A stretch of DNA of 64,000 nt, taken from Ehretia macrophylla (taxonomy: Eukaryota > Streptophyta > Magnoliopsida > Boraginales > Ehretiaceae). The stretch is from the NCBI GenBank assembly GCA_037974665.1, contig CM075767.1:26747498-26811497 (forward strand), written 5' to 3'. The notes under the pieces are model-generated. The model worked only from the letters and a program-made list of their open reading frames with translations. It was not told the DNA's origin and did not search any database. Within the stretch, counting starts at the first letter, position 1, and each line of letters starts with the position of its first letter. Shown here in pieces: positions 22,345 to 32,365 of this stretch. A program made the position numbers and the translations under genes.

Positions 22345-24208
22345 GTCAGATTTACCATGCATATAGTTTTCTCGGATGGTGGTGTACGAGAGAGAAAATC
22401 AGCAAGGATATTCTCTTTGCCTGGGATGTGTCGCATTATCCAATTGAACTGGGAAATCCATTCTATCCATCGGATGAGTTGTGGATCCGGAATATCATTT
22501 TGTTTTCTTTTGAGAACACCCTGAAAACCTTTAAAATCTGTTTCGATAATAAAAGGATTTTAAGAAAGATAAAACTTGAATTTTTTGATTCCTCGAATAA
22601 CTGCAAGAACTTCTCTTTTGAAATAGGGATAATTGCGCTGTGCTGGCGTGAAAGACACTGACGTGTAACCACAGACTTGTTTGTGTCCATTGTCTTCTTC
22701 AATAAGAACTGCTGCCTAAAAATCAAGGGAAGCATCAGTCTGCAAAATGAGTTGTCCTGGACCTGGGATCTTGAGAGGAGGAAGTGTTCTGCATAGCTCT
22801 TTTTGCTTCTGAACTGCAACTGTGGCATCTGGAGACCAATTCCCAATGTTAGATTTTCGGAGGTACTTGGAAATCTGGCTGGTGTAGTTGGCCAAGGATG
22901 GAACATGCGATGAGGCATAATTGTTCAATCCAAGGAAATGCTGGATCTAGCAGTTCTGAGTTCATCAGGAAAGTGCAGGACTTTGCTTGATATGTGGTCC
23001 TGTAAAAGAATGTGTCCTTCTCTTATCTGTAAACCAAGAAAATCAATAGCATTTAGACCAATTTTCATCTCCAATTCAGCTAGAACTAATCCATGCAAGT
23101 AGGTTAGTTCCTAGATTTGTCGGAGATGCTGGTGGTGTTCTTCAGCTGTGTTACTAAATACCAGAACATCATCAATGTAGGCAATACAGTGTTGTGTAAG
23201 GGGTTGGTACATATCATCCATTCTGTGTTGGAACTCGGACGGTGCATTCTTGAGACCGAATGGCATGACATTCCATTCATAATGACCCTATGGAACAACA
23301 AAAGCAGTTTTGAATCTATCAGCTTCAGTAATACCAATTTGCCAAAATCCGAATTTCATATCAAATTTGGAGAAGATTTTGGCTTTGGATAGCTTCTAAA
23401 GGAGTTGTTCCTTTCTTGGAAAGGGTATTTGATATCCTGCAATTGATCATTGAGTTGGCTATAATCTATCACCAATCTTTTCTTTCCTCGGACTTGTTCA
23501 GATCTTTTGTTGACATAAAAGGCATGACTTGCCCATGGAGATCTGGATGGTCGAATGAGACCTTGCTCAAGTAGTGTCTGAATTTCAACTTGACAAAGAT
23601 CTTCATCTTTTGGCATTCCTGGATAAGAGGCGGTTTGGTATGGCTTCTGCCAATTTTCTTTGTAAGGTAGAAAGACAAAGTGTTTCTCTCTTTCCCAAAA
23701 CTTGTTTGGAAGATCACCACAACAGGAAAGGAGGAGGCTTCTTTCATCAGTAAATTCATCATCTTGAATGGCTGAAACCTGTGAGGGCAATTTCTATAAG
23801 GATACCCAAAGGGTATACTGATTATGCAGGAATTGGAAACCATATGTTTGAAATGGGAATGGAGCAAGTAAGGTGAGGAAATCCATTCCTAAGAGAATAT
23901 ATTTACAGCATTGATCATACTAGTAAAAGTTGTGTCGGACTGAGACATCTGGGGATAAGTGTATGGGTATGGTCATAGAGTGTGCTTCACTTGTAAATCT
24001 ACTACTAGAAGTAGTGGTAAAGGTTGCTCTGGAGGATATCCAAAATTCAGGAGGAAGACACTTGGATTTCATGAAAGAAATACATGAACCTATGTCTAGA
24101 AGTGCTGTAACGATGATAGGAACATATCCTGGAGGGTTTACAACAAGCTTTTTGTATGGCTTATCGATCTGTTCAGGGGTAAAGGTAGCTTTGGTAGTGG
24201 TAAGGATT
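22345..24208 (-). pseudogene. M2 protease-reverse transcriptase-RNase H, broken
   Basis: The last part of the polyprotein tail is lost at the joint with stub F. RNase H carries L-Q-T-D-A-S (22725-22750) followed by a stop where others have Trp (22716-22718). The polymerase motif is intact Y-I-D-D-V-L-V-F (about 23165-23185). Several bases are changed or missing near 23390-23440, shifting the frame within the polymerase. The run 23356-23790 is open with S-R-S-P-W-A-S-H-A-F-Y-V. Protease active site reads D-I-G near 24090. Confidence 0.8.
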
Positions 24209-25732
24209 GGTTGTTCAGTGGTTTTGTGTATTTTGGCTATGGTGAGGGTTGGTTCAAAATCAGAGGATTCGGATTCTAAGGTGAAATATGAGGATGAAGC
24301 TGTATCGAGGTTAAAGACGGCTTGATCTGGTTCGAAAGTTCATGTGTATAGCTGGTCATCAAAGGTTTGGGTTGAAATGAACTGAACAAGCTTGGCTGGT
24401 GACTTCTTGGACTTTTTAAGGTAACAATCCTTTGCAAAATGTCGTTTCTTTCCACAAAGAAAACATTTTGTGGAAGAGGAAGGTTTTGCTCTTTTCCTCA
24501 CAAATCTGAACTTCTTGAAAGGTTTTTTGGACTTCTGAAACATTTTCCGATGTTTGTGCTACTTGGATTTGTGACACGAACATGGAGAGTAGCTGTGAGT
24601 GTGACAACCAAACTTTTGGAAATCTTTTCTACAAAAGGTATCCATTGTTTTTTGCTCGTTGCTTTTGAGGTGCTTGCCAAGTCGCTTGGACTCGCACTGA
24701 TCTTGAATGAGTTTTCTGGCCATCTGGTACAAGTGAGCAAGACTCACATGTCTTAGATCTGTAATATTGGCTCGTTTGAACTTTGTTTCGAGCAATTCAA
24801 GAAGAGGTTCTTCCATGTTAAAAACAAATTCCTTTTTGATGGTTTCTGTATTTTTTCCAAATATAAAATACAGAGCTTCCTATTTGAGATAGTAATCTCC
24901 AAGTTTTGCAACATCACAACATTTGTTGAGTAAGAACTATTTTTCTACTTGCTCAATCTCTTGGGCTGTTTATCCTACGAAAACATTTTGTAGACATCTT
25001 AAGAATATCTGAATAAGATATGCATCCGTCAAGATGATTTGTCTTTCCTCTTCTGACTGCATTCTTGTCCACCAACTGCGGAGTAATCCTGTAAAAGCAG
25101 CAACAAGACGGTCAATGATATCTCTTATCTCAAGAGTAGGATTTCGGAGAGATTCTCCATTTATCCATGCATCCATTTTCTCAATATATTAGAGTCTGTC
25201 ATCAGGAGGAATTACATCAATGTTCCAGAACTGCTTGTGATCTGGAGCATATAGGATGGAAACTTTTCCTTCAATGTTTTGTTGTCTCTGAGGTTACTGT
25301 TGTGGAACATGTAGGACTTGTGCTTGTGGCAGTTGTTGGCTCCGATGACTGGTTGTTTTTGAATCATCCGGATTAGTCTGCACTGGGTTATATGTTCGTG
25401 TTCTTGTGGTGTTCGTGTACAACGGAGTCACAGGAGTTTGCATAAGAACTGGTCCTTTGTATGGAGGAATCGTCTGAGAGGATGAATCATTTTCAAACGG
25501 ATCAAAGGAGTCAAAGGATGAAATAACATAAGAAATTTCACTGGGACCTTCTTTCTCGTCTTCATCACCCCACCCAGTTGGGATTATTTTCTCTTTGGAA
25601 AGATAATGAGGAGGTGGTGTGAGATCAACCCAATAGGCATTTTTGCAATTTTTTACTTGGTATCCAGACTGCATGATCTGGCTTTGGATTAAGCTTCCAA
25701 GGATGAGAGGATTGCTTCTTTGGCTTAGCTGG
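24209..25732 (-). pseudogene. M2 capsid region, broken
   Basis: The knuckle is intact, KCFLCGKKRHFAKDC, in an open run 24340-24543. The run 24559-24816 holds the L-A-H-L-Y-Q-M segment. The capsid core (M-D-A-W-I-N) is at 24970-25176, with a stop just N-terminal of it where P2 has Lys-Tyr-Leu-Glu-Lys. The Gln-rich part is at 25294-25400, missing part of the stretch present in M3, and W-V-D-L-T-P-P near 25625. Confidence 0.75.
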
Positions 25733-26221
25733 CTATTTGAGCTTTGCAGCGACTCGTTCTCTTTTTCTCTTGAACTCGTCTGAATCAAGATAATGGTTAT
25801 CTGAAGAAGATTTCTCCATGTTGATCATGTTGACGTTGTTCCAAGAACGAACTTGTCCTAAAGGGTTCCGAACTGGAGCAGCCTTCTGTTTATATCTACG
25901 GAGATCAAGTTCAGAAAGTATTGGAAGATTGGTTTCTGAGCGAGAAGAGGATATGGATTGTATAGAGACTGTAGAGGATCTGTACACTGTTGTAAGGGCT
26001 GCTAGCTTGATAAGTAATAGAGATTTGAACTTTTGTGTGAGTTGGGAAGTTTGGTAATATGTGTATGGGTTCAATGGAGAAAGCTTGAAGAGTTCACCTG
26101 GTTTGATAGATGGGGGTGTTTGGGTTATGTCTACCTCATAGTGAGATGCGGAAGGATCAAAGGAAATGACTTCAGAGTTGTTAGCAACAACTTCTTGTTC
26201 TGGCAGGGGAAGATCAGCCAT
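25733..26221 (-). pseudogene. M2 polyprotein N-terminus with a different movement-protein deletion
   Basis: Starts at ATG 26221 in CCACCATGG and is open to the basic linker end at 25733. It keeps 16 residues more than P2 before the gap (R-S-E-T-N-L-P-I-L-S-E-L-D-L-R-R-Y) and joins to P-V-R-N-P. Measured on P3, 978 bases (326 codons) are absent, in frame, between two CAGAA words; one remains within 25882-25888. The breakpoints differ on both sides from the P2/M3 deletion. Confidence 0.8.
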
Positions 26222-26379
26222 GGTGGACACTGGTCACGATTGGACTTACTGCGGTACTTACTGCACCTTTCATTCACTCTTTAACGGCTATTGCTCTATT
26301 GACAAAGACTCTAGTGTTCAACACACAAGTATTGTTTAAGACCTTCAATACCAGAATAGGGAACTGCTACAGTTAACTA

Positions 26380-26392
26380 GGCTCTGATACCC
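26380..26392 (-). other. Viral primer-binding site, M2
   Basis: Minus strand reads GGGTATCAGAGCC: one change (T to G) in the first base relative to the tRNA-Met type site in M3 and P3. Confidence 0.8.
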
Positions 26393-26428
26393 CTAAGGGG
26401 AAGGTGACGAGCGGGAGGCTGAGGACAT
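26393..26428 (-). CDS. Eleven-codon leader upstream ORF, M2
   Basis: ATG at 26428; M-S-S-A-S-R-S-S-P-S-P then TAG directly against the primer site. Three codons differ from P2 by third-base changes only (TCC, TCA, TCG for Ser), which leaves the peptide unchanged. Confidence 0.5.
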   Translation of the reverse strand: MSSASRSSPSP

Positions 26429-26947
26429 GGCTAAAGGCTAAGGGTAGAAAGAAGGAAAATGTAAGCTATTTGAGAGAAAGAAAGATGTGTTTCAATTCAA
26501 ATTTGACTCTATCTGACTCTAACTCTGCCCCTTTAGTCAGGGGTTCTTCATTATTTATAGGCAAACCATTACAAAGCCTAATAATACAAGTGGAATCTTC
26601 ACTATTCCTGACAAGGACTAAAGCAGCTTCCTCTAATAAAGGAAAAGCTGACACGACATAAAGTGATTCCTAATAATTCACAATAAGACAAACCTGACGC
26701 GAATAAAGTTATTTCCTTTAATAAAGGAAATCTCACTTATTACAAACAGACAAACGAGACATGACCTAAAGGGAATCTGAAGTGACAAACGATTCTTGTC
26801 ATATCCTATTATTACAACATGAAAAACCTATTTACATGACACGAAGTTTCGTCATGGAGCCCACCATGAATTCCTAGAATCTTGTTTGTAATGAGTCACC
26901 ATATGTCATTATTGAGATCGATATCATCCCACTCCTGACTGTTTTGG
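26429..26947 (-). promoter_or_regulatory. M2 leader, promoter and polyprotein-tail stub
   Basis: TATA box near 26550-26560 (plus strand ATTATTTATA). Both palindromic promoter words are present. The region ends with a piece of the RNase H tail (about 26850-26947, TTTTGGCTAA), which shares CTAAG with the leader end that follows. Confidence 0.75.
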
Positions 26948-27380
26948 CTAAGGGGAAGGTGAGGAGCGGGAGGCGGAAGACATGGCTAAAGGCTAAGGGT
27001 AGAAAGAAGGAAGATGTAAGCTGTTTGAGAGAAAGAAAGATGTGTTTCAATCCAAATCTGATTCTATCTGACCCTGCCCCTTAAGTCAGGGGTTCTTCAT
27101 TATTTATAGGCAAACCATTACAAAGCCTAATAATACAAACAAAATCTTCACTATTCCTAACAAGGACTAAAGCAGCTTCCTTTAATAAATGAAAAGCTGA
27201 CATGACATAAAGAGATTCCTAATAATTCACAATAAGACAAACCTGACGCGACAAAAGCAGTTTCCTCTAATAAAGGAAATCTCACTTATTACAAACAGAC
27301 AAACGAGACATGACTTAAAGGGAATCTAAAGTGACAAACGATTCCTGTCATATCCTATTATTACAACATGACAAACCTAT
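26948..27380 (-). promoter_or_regulatory. Second leader/promoter unit, upstream region of M3's 3' end
   Basis: Starts CTAAGGGGAAGG at 26948, the first base before the primer-site position, so it is a complete leader without its primer site. The 11-codon frame is at 26948-26983 (minus). TATA box near 27100-27110. It runs into M3's polyprotein stop at 27381. Confidence 0.75.
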
Positions 27381-29384
27381 TTACATGACACGAAGCTTCG
27401 TCATGGGTCTACCCGAGATTCCTGGATCCTGTCTGCAATGAGTCACCATCTGTCATTATTAAGATCGATATCATCCCACTCCTGACTATTCTGGCTAAGA
27501 TCTCCTCCACATGGGTCGGATTTACCATGCATACAATTTTCTCGGATGGTGGTGTGCGAGAGAGAAAATCAACAAGGATATTTTCTTTGCCTAGGATGTG
27601 TCGCATTTTCCAATTGAACTGAGAAATCCATTCTATCCATCAGATGAGTTATGGATCCAGAATATCATTCTGCTTTCTTTTGAGAACACCATGAAATCTT
27701 TTAAAATATGTTTCAATAATAAGAGGATTTTGAGCAAGATAAAACTTGAATTATTTGATTCCCGAAATAACTGCAAGAACTTCTCTTTTGAAAGAGGTAT
27801 AATTGCGCTGTGCTGGTGTGAAAGATCCTGATTTGTAACCACAGACTTGTCTGTGTCCATTGTCTTCTTCAATGAGAACTGCTGCCCAAAAATCAAAGGA
27901 AGCATCAGTCTGCAAAATGCGTTGTCCTGGACCTGGGATCTTGAGATAAGGAAGTGCCTTGCAAAACTCCTTTAGCTTCTTAACTGCAACTGTGGCTTCT
28001 GGAGACCAATTTTCAATGTTGGAATTTCGGAGGTACTTGGAAATCTGGCTGGTATATTTGGCCAAGGATGGAACATGCGATGAGGCGTAATTGATGAGGC
28101 CAAGTAACTGCTGGATCTGTGTAACAGTTCTGAGTTCATCAGGAAAGTCGAGGACTTTGCTTGATATGTGGTCCTATAAAAGAATGTGTCCTTCTCTGAT
28201 CTACAAACCAAGAAAATCAATAGCATTTAGACCAATTTTCATTTTGGATTTAGCTAGAACTAATCCATGCTGGTAGGTTAGTTCCTAGAATTGTCGGAGA
28301 TGCTGGTGGTGTTCTTCAGCTGTGTTACTAAATACCAGAACATCATCAATGTAGACAATACAGTGCTGCGCAAGGGGTCGGTATACATCATCCATTCTGT
28401 GTTAGAACTCGGACGGTGCATTCTTGAGAGCCAAAGGCATGACATTGTATTCATAATGTCCCTGTGGAATAACAAAAGCTGTTTTAAATCTATCAGCTTC
28501 AGTAATACTAATTTGCCAAAATCCAGATTCCAAATCAAATTTGGAGAAAAATTTGGCTTTGGACAACTTTTGGAGCAGTTATTTCTTTCTTGGAAAAGGG
28601 TATCTGATATTGTGCAATTGATCATTGAGTTGTCGATAATCTATCACCAATCTTTTCTTTCCTTAGACTTGTTCAGATCTTTTGTTGACATAAAAGACAT
28701 GACTTGCCCATGGAGATCTAGATGGTTGAATGAGACCTTGCTCAAGTAGTGTCTGAATTTTAGCTTGACAAAGATCTTCATCTTTTGGCATTCCTGGATG
28801 AGAAGTTGTTTGGTGTGACATCTGCCAATTTTCTTTGTAAGTTAGAGAGACAAAGTGTTTCTCTCTTTCCCAAAGCTTGTTTGGAAGATCACCGCAACAG
28901 GAAAGGAAGAGCCTTATTTCTTTAGCAAATTCATCATCTTGAATGACTGAAACCTGTGAGGGCAGTTTCAATAAGGATACCCAAGGGGTATACTGAATAT
29001 GGAAGAATTGCAAACCATCAGTCTGAAATGAGAATGGAGCAAGTAAGGTGAGAAAATCCATTCCTAAAAGAATATCTTCACAGCATTGATCATACTAGTA
29101 AACGTTGTGTCGAACTGAGACATCTGGGGATAAGTGTATGGGAATGGTCATGCAATGTGCTTCACTTGCAAATCTACTACCAGAAGCAGTGGTAAAGGTT
29201 GCTCTGGAGGATATCCAAAATTCAGGAGGAAGACACCTGGATTTCATGAAAGAAATACATGAACCTGTGTCTAGAAGTGCAGTAACGGTGATAGGAACAT
29301 ATCCTGGAGGGTTTACAACAAGCTTTATGTATGGCTTATAGATCTGTCCTGAGGTAAAGGTAGCTTTGGAAGTGGTAAGGATTG
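27381..29384 (-). pseudogene. M3 protease-reverse transcriptase-RNase H
   Basis: Stop at 27381-27383. RNase H is open at 27751-28065 (L-Q-T-D-A-S) with stops and a frame change left of it. The polymerase catalytic motif Y-I-D-D-V-L-V-F is intact near 28345, but the frame shifts around 28430-28600. The run 28663-29061 is open with G-M-D-F-L-T-L-L and Y-V-N-K-R-S. Protease D-T-G is intact at 29263-29271 and lies in the same 241-codon open run (29095-29820) as the capsid knuckle. This is the best-preserved catalytic set in the cluster, but it is not a complete frame. Confidence 0.8.
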
Positions 29385-30990
29385 GTTGTTTAGTGGTTTT
29401 GTGTATTTTGGCTATGGAGAGGGTTGGTTCAGAATCAGGGGATTCGGATTCTGAGGTGAGATTTGAGGATGAGGCTGTATCAAGGTTAAACAAGGCTTGA
29501 TCGGGTTCGGAAGTCCATGTGTATAGCTGGTCATCAAAGTTTTGAGTTGAGATGTACTGGACAAGTTTTGCTAGTAGTTTCTTGGACTTCTTGAGGTAAC
29601 AATCCTTTGCAAAATGTCCTTTCTTTCCACAAAGAAAACATTTAGTGGAAGAGGAAGGTTTTGCTCTTTCCCTCACAAATCTAAACTTTTTGAATGGTTT
29701 TCTGGACTTGTGAAACCTTTTGTGATGTTTGTGTTTCTTGTATTTGTGACACGAACGTGGAGAGTAGCTGTGAGTGTCACAACCAAACTTTTGGAAATCT
29801 TTTCTGCAAAAGGTATCCATTATTTTTTTCTCATTGCTTTTGAGAAGTTTGCCAAGTCACTTGGACTCGCATTGATCTTGAATGAGTTTTCTGGCCATCT
29901 GGTACAAGTGAGCAAGACTCACCTCTCTTAGATCTGCAATATTGGCTCGTTTGAACTCTGTTTCGAGCAATTCAGAAAGAGGTTGTGTCATGTTAAAGAC
30001 GAAAGCCTTTTTTACGATTTCTGTATTTTTTTCAAAGATAAGATACAGAGCTTCCTGTCTGAGATAGTAATATCCAAGTTTTGCAAAATTACAACATTTG
30101 TTGAGTAAGAACTCCTTTTCTGCCTTTTCAATCTCTTGGGCTGTTTGTCCTACGAAAATGTTTCGTAGACATCTTAGGAATATCTGAATAGGATCTGCAT
30201 TTGTCAGGATGATCTGTCTTTCTTCTTCTGACAGCATTGTTGTCCACCAACTACAGAGTGATCCTGTAAAAGCAGCAACAAGACGGTCAATGATATCTCT
30301 TATCTCAAGAATAGGATTTCGAAGATATTCTCTATTTATCCATGCATCCATTTTCTCAAGATATTTGAGTCTGTCATCAGGAGTAATTGCATCAATGTTC
30401 CAGAATTGCTTGTGATCTGGAGCATATAGGATGGAATCTTTTCCTTCAATGTTTTGTTGTCTCTGAGGTTGCTGTTGTGGAACCTGTGGGACTTGTGCTT
30501 GTGGCGGTTGTTGCTTCCGGTATTCTCTTACTTTGAAAGTTTTGCCTTGGTAACTGGTTGTTTCTGAATCATCAGGATTTGTTTGCACTAGGTTATGTGT
30601 TCGTGTTCTTATGGTGTCCGTGTAGAACGGAGTCACAGGGGTTTGCATAAGAACTGGCCCTTTGTATGGTAGAATCGTCTGAGAGGATGAATCCTTTTCA
30701 AATGGATGAAAGGAATCAAAGGACGAAATGACTAAGAAAATTTCACTAGGACCTTCTTTCTCATCTTCATCACCCCACCCAGTTGGGATTATTTTCTCTT
30801 AGAAGATAATGTGGAAGCGGTGTGAGATCAACCCAATAGGCTTTTTCGCAATTTCCACTTGGTATCCAGACTGTATGATCTGGCTTTGGATTATGCTTCC
30901 AGGGATGAGAGGACTACTTCTTCGGCTTGGCTGGCTTTCTGAGTTTTTCAGCGAGTCGTTCTCTTTTTCTCTTGAACTCGTCTGAATCAA
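29385..30990 (-). pseudogene. M3 capsid region, longest open pieces
   Basis: Two open runs: 29857-30648 (263 codons: T-P-V-T-P-F-Y, Gln-rich segment, W-N-I-D, L-K-Y-L-E-K-M-D-A-W, L-A-H-L-Y-Q-M) and 29095-29820 (basic stretch, intact knuckle KCFLCGKKGHFAKDC, acidic linker, into protease). They share one frame, but a stop near 29860, where P2 has an Arg codon, and a replaced start region separate them. The N-terminal part, 30650-30990, holds the linker R-K-R-E-N and P-W-K-H-N-P-K-P-D-like remains in two frames. Confidence 0.8.
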
Positions 30991-31337
30991 GATAATGCTT
31001 CTCTGAAGAAGATTTCTCCAAGTTGATCATGTTGACACTGTTTCAAGAATGAACTTGTCCGGAAGAGGATACTGATTGTATAGTGACAGTAGAGGATTTA
31101 TACACAGCTGTAAGGGCTGCTAGTTTGATAGGTAATAGAGATTTGAACTTTTATGAGTTGGAAAGTTTGGTTGTATGAGTATGGGTTTAACGAATAGAGT
31201 TTGAAGAGTTCACCTGGTTTGGTAGATGGAGGTGTTTAGGTTATGCCTACCTCACAATGAGATGCGGAAGGATCAAAGGAAGTGACTTCAGAGTTGTTAG
31301 CAACAACTTCTTGTTCTGGCAGGGGAAGATCAGCCAT
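30991..31337 (-). pseudogene. M3 polyprotein N-terminus, movement-protein region deleted as in P2
   Basis: ATG 31337 in CCACCATGG context. It reads M-A-D-L-P-L-P-E-Q-E-V-V, then accumulates a stop (V-G-I-T-stop) and a frameshift. The deletion joint is S-S-S-G-Q-V with a single CTTCC at 31061-31065, identical in position to P2's at 13267-13271. A stop (TGG to TGA) follows it. Confidence 0.75.
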
Positions 31338-31497
31338 GGTGGATACACTAATCACGACTAGACTTACTGCGGGACTTACTGCACCTTTCATTCACTCTTT
31401 AACGGCTATTGCCCTATTGTCAAAGACTCTAGTGTTCAACACACAAGTATTGTTTAAGACCTTCAATACTAGAATCGGGAAGTGCTACAGTTAACTT

Positions 31498-31510
31498 GGC
31501 TCTGATACCA
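31498..31510 (-). other. Viral primer-binding site, M3
   Basis: Minus strand TGGTATCAGAGCC, complementary to initiator tRNA-Met 3' end; unmutated. Confidence 0.9.
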
Positions 31511-31546
31511 CTAAGGAGAAAGTGAGGAGCGGGAGGCGGAAGACAT
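31511..31546 (-). CDS. Eleven-codon leader upstream ORF, M3
   Basis: ATG at 31546, stop TAG abutting the primer site. One residue differs from P2 (Leu for Pro at codon 9). Confidence 0.45.
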   Translation of the reverse strand: MSSASRSSLSP

Positions 31547-31638
31547 GTCTAAAAGCTAAGGGTAGAAAGAAGAAAGATGTAAGCTATTTGAGAGAAAGAA
31601 AGATGTGTTTCAATCCAAATCTGACTCTATCTGACTAT
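31547..31638 (-). promoter_or_regulatory. M3 leader stub up to an inversion joint
   Basis: Minus-strand leader from the upstream frame to CTGACTCTATCTGAC, lacking the TATA box. At about 31638 it meets plus-strand polyprotein tail (TATTTTAGCC), so the orientation flips and M3 has lost its own promoter. Confidence 0.7.
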
Positions 31639-32155
31639 TTTAGCCAAATTAGTCAGGAGTGGGATGATGTCGATCTCAATAATGACATATGGTGACTCAT
31701 TGCAGACAGGATTCCAGGAATCCCGGGTGGACCCCATGACGAAGCTTCGTGTCATGTAAATAGGTTTGTCATGTTGTAATAATAGGATATGACATGAATC
31801 GTTTGTCACTTCAGATTCCCTTTAAGTCATGCCTCGTTTGTCTGTTTGTAATAAGTGAGATTTCTTTTATTAGAGGAAACCGCTTTAGTCGCGTCAGGTT
31901 TGTCTTATTGTGAATTATTAGGAATCTTTTATGTCATGTCAGCTTTTCCTTTATTAAAGGAAGCTGCTTTAGTCCTTGTCAGGAATAGTGAAGATTCTGC
32001 TTGTATTATTAGGCTTTGTAATGGTTTGCCTATAAATAATGAAGAACCCCTGACTAAAGGGGTAGAGTCAAATAGAATCAGATTTGGATTGAAACACATC
32101 TTTCTTTCTCTCAAATAGCTTACATCTTCCTTCTTTCTACCCTTAGCCTTTAGCC
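31639..32155 (+). promoter_or_regulatory. P3 promoter region with polyprotein-tail stub
   Basis: Tail stub 31639-31772 ends at CATGTAAATAG. Two palindromic promoter words lie about 84 bases apart (31862-31880 and 31946-31965). TATA box at 32031-32040, followed by CCCC TGACTAAA GGGG (about 32046-32061), a 4-bp stem near the expected transcript start. The 5' leader up to the primer site is about 150 bases. Confidence 0.75.
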
Positions 32156-32191
32156 ATGTCTTCTGCCTCCCGCTCCTCACCTTCCCCTTAA
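32156..32191 (+). CDS. Eleven-codon leader upstream ORF, P3
   Basis: Same peptide as P2 (MSSASRSSPSP). Stop is TAA, made by one inserted A, so a single G separates it from the primer site. Confidence 0.5.
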   Translation: MSSASRSSPSP

Positions 32192-32192
32192 G

Positions 32193-32205
32193 TGGTATCA
32201 GAGCC
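32193..32205 (+). other. Viral primer-binding site, P3
   Basis: TGGTATCAGAGCC, unmutated. The first polyprotein ATG is 161 bases further on. Confidence 0.9.
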
Positions 32206-32365
32206 TAGTTAACTGTAGCACTTCCCTATTCTAGTATTGAAGGTCTTAAACAATACTTGTTAGTTGAACACTAGAGTCTCTGGCCATAGGGCAATAGCCG
32301 TTAAAGAGTGAATGAAAGGCGCAGTAAGTCCCGCAGTAAGTCCAATTGTGACCAATGTATCCACC

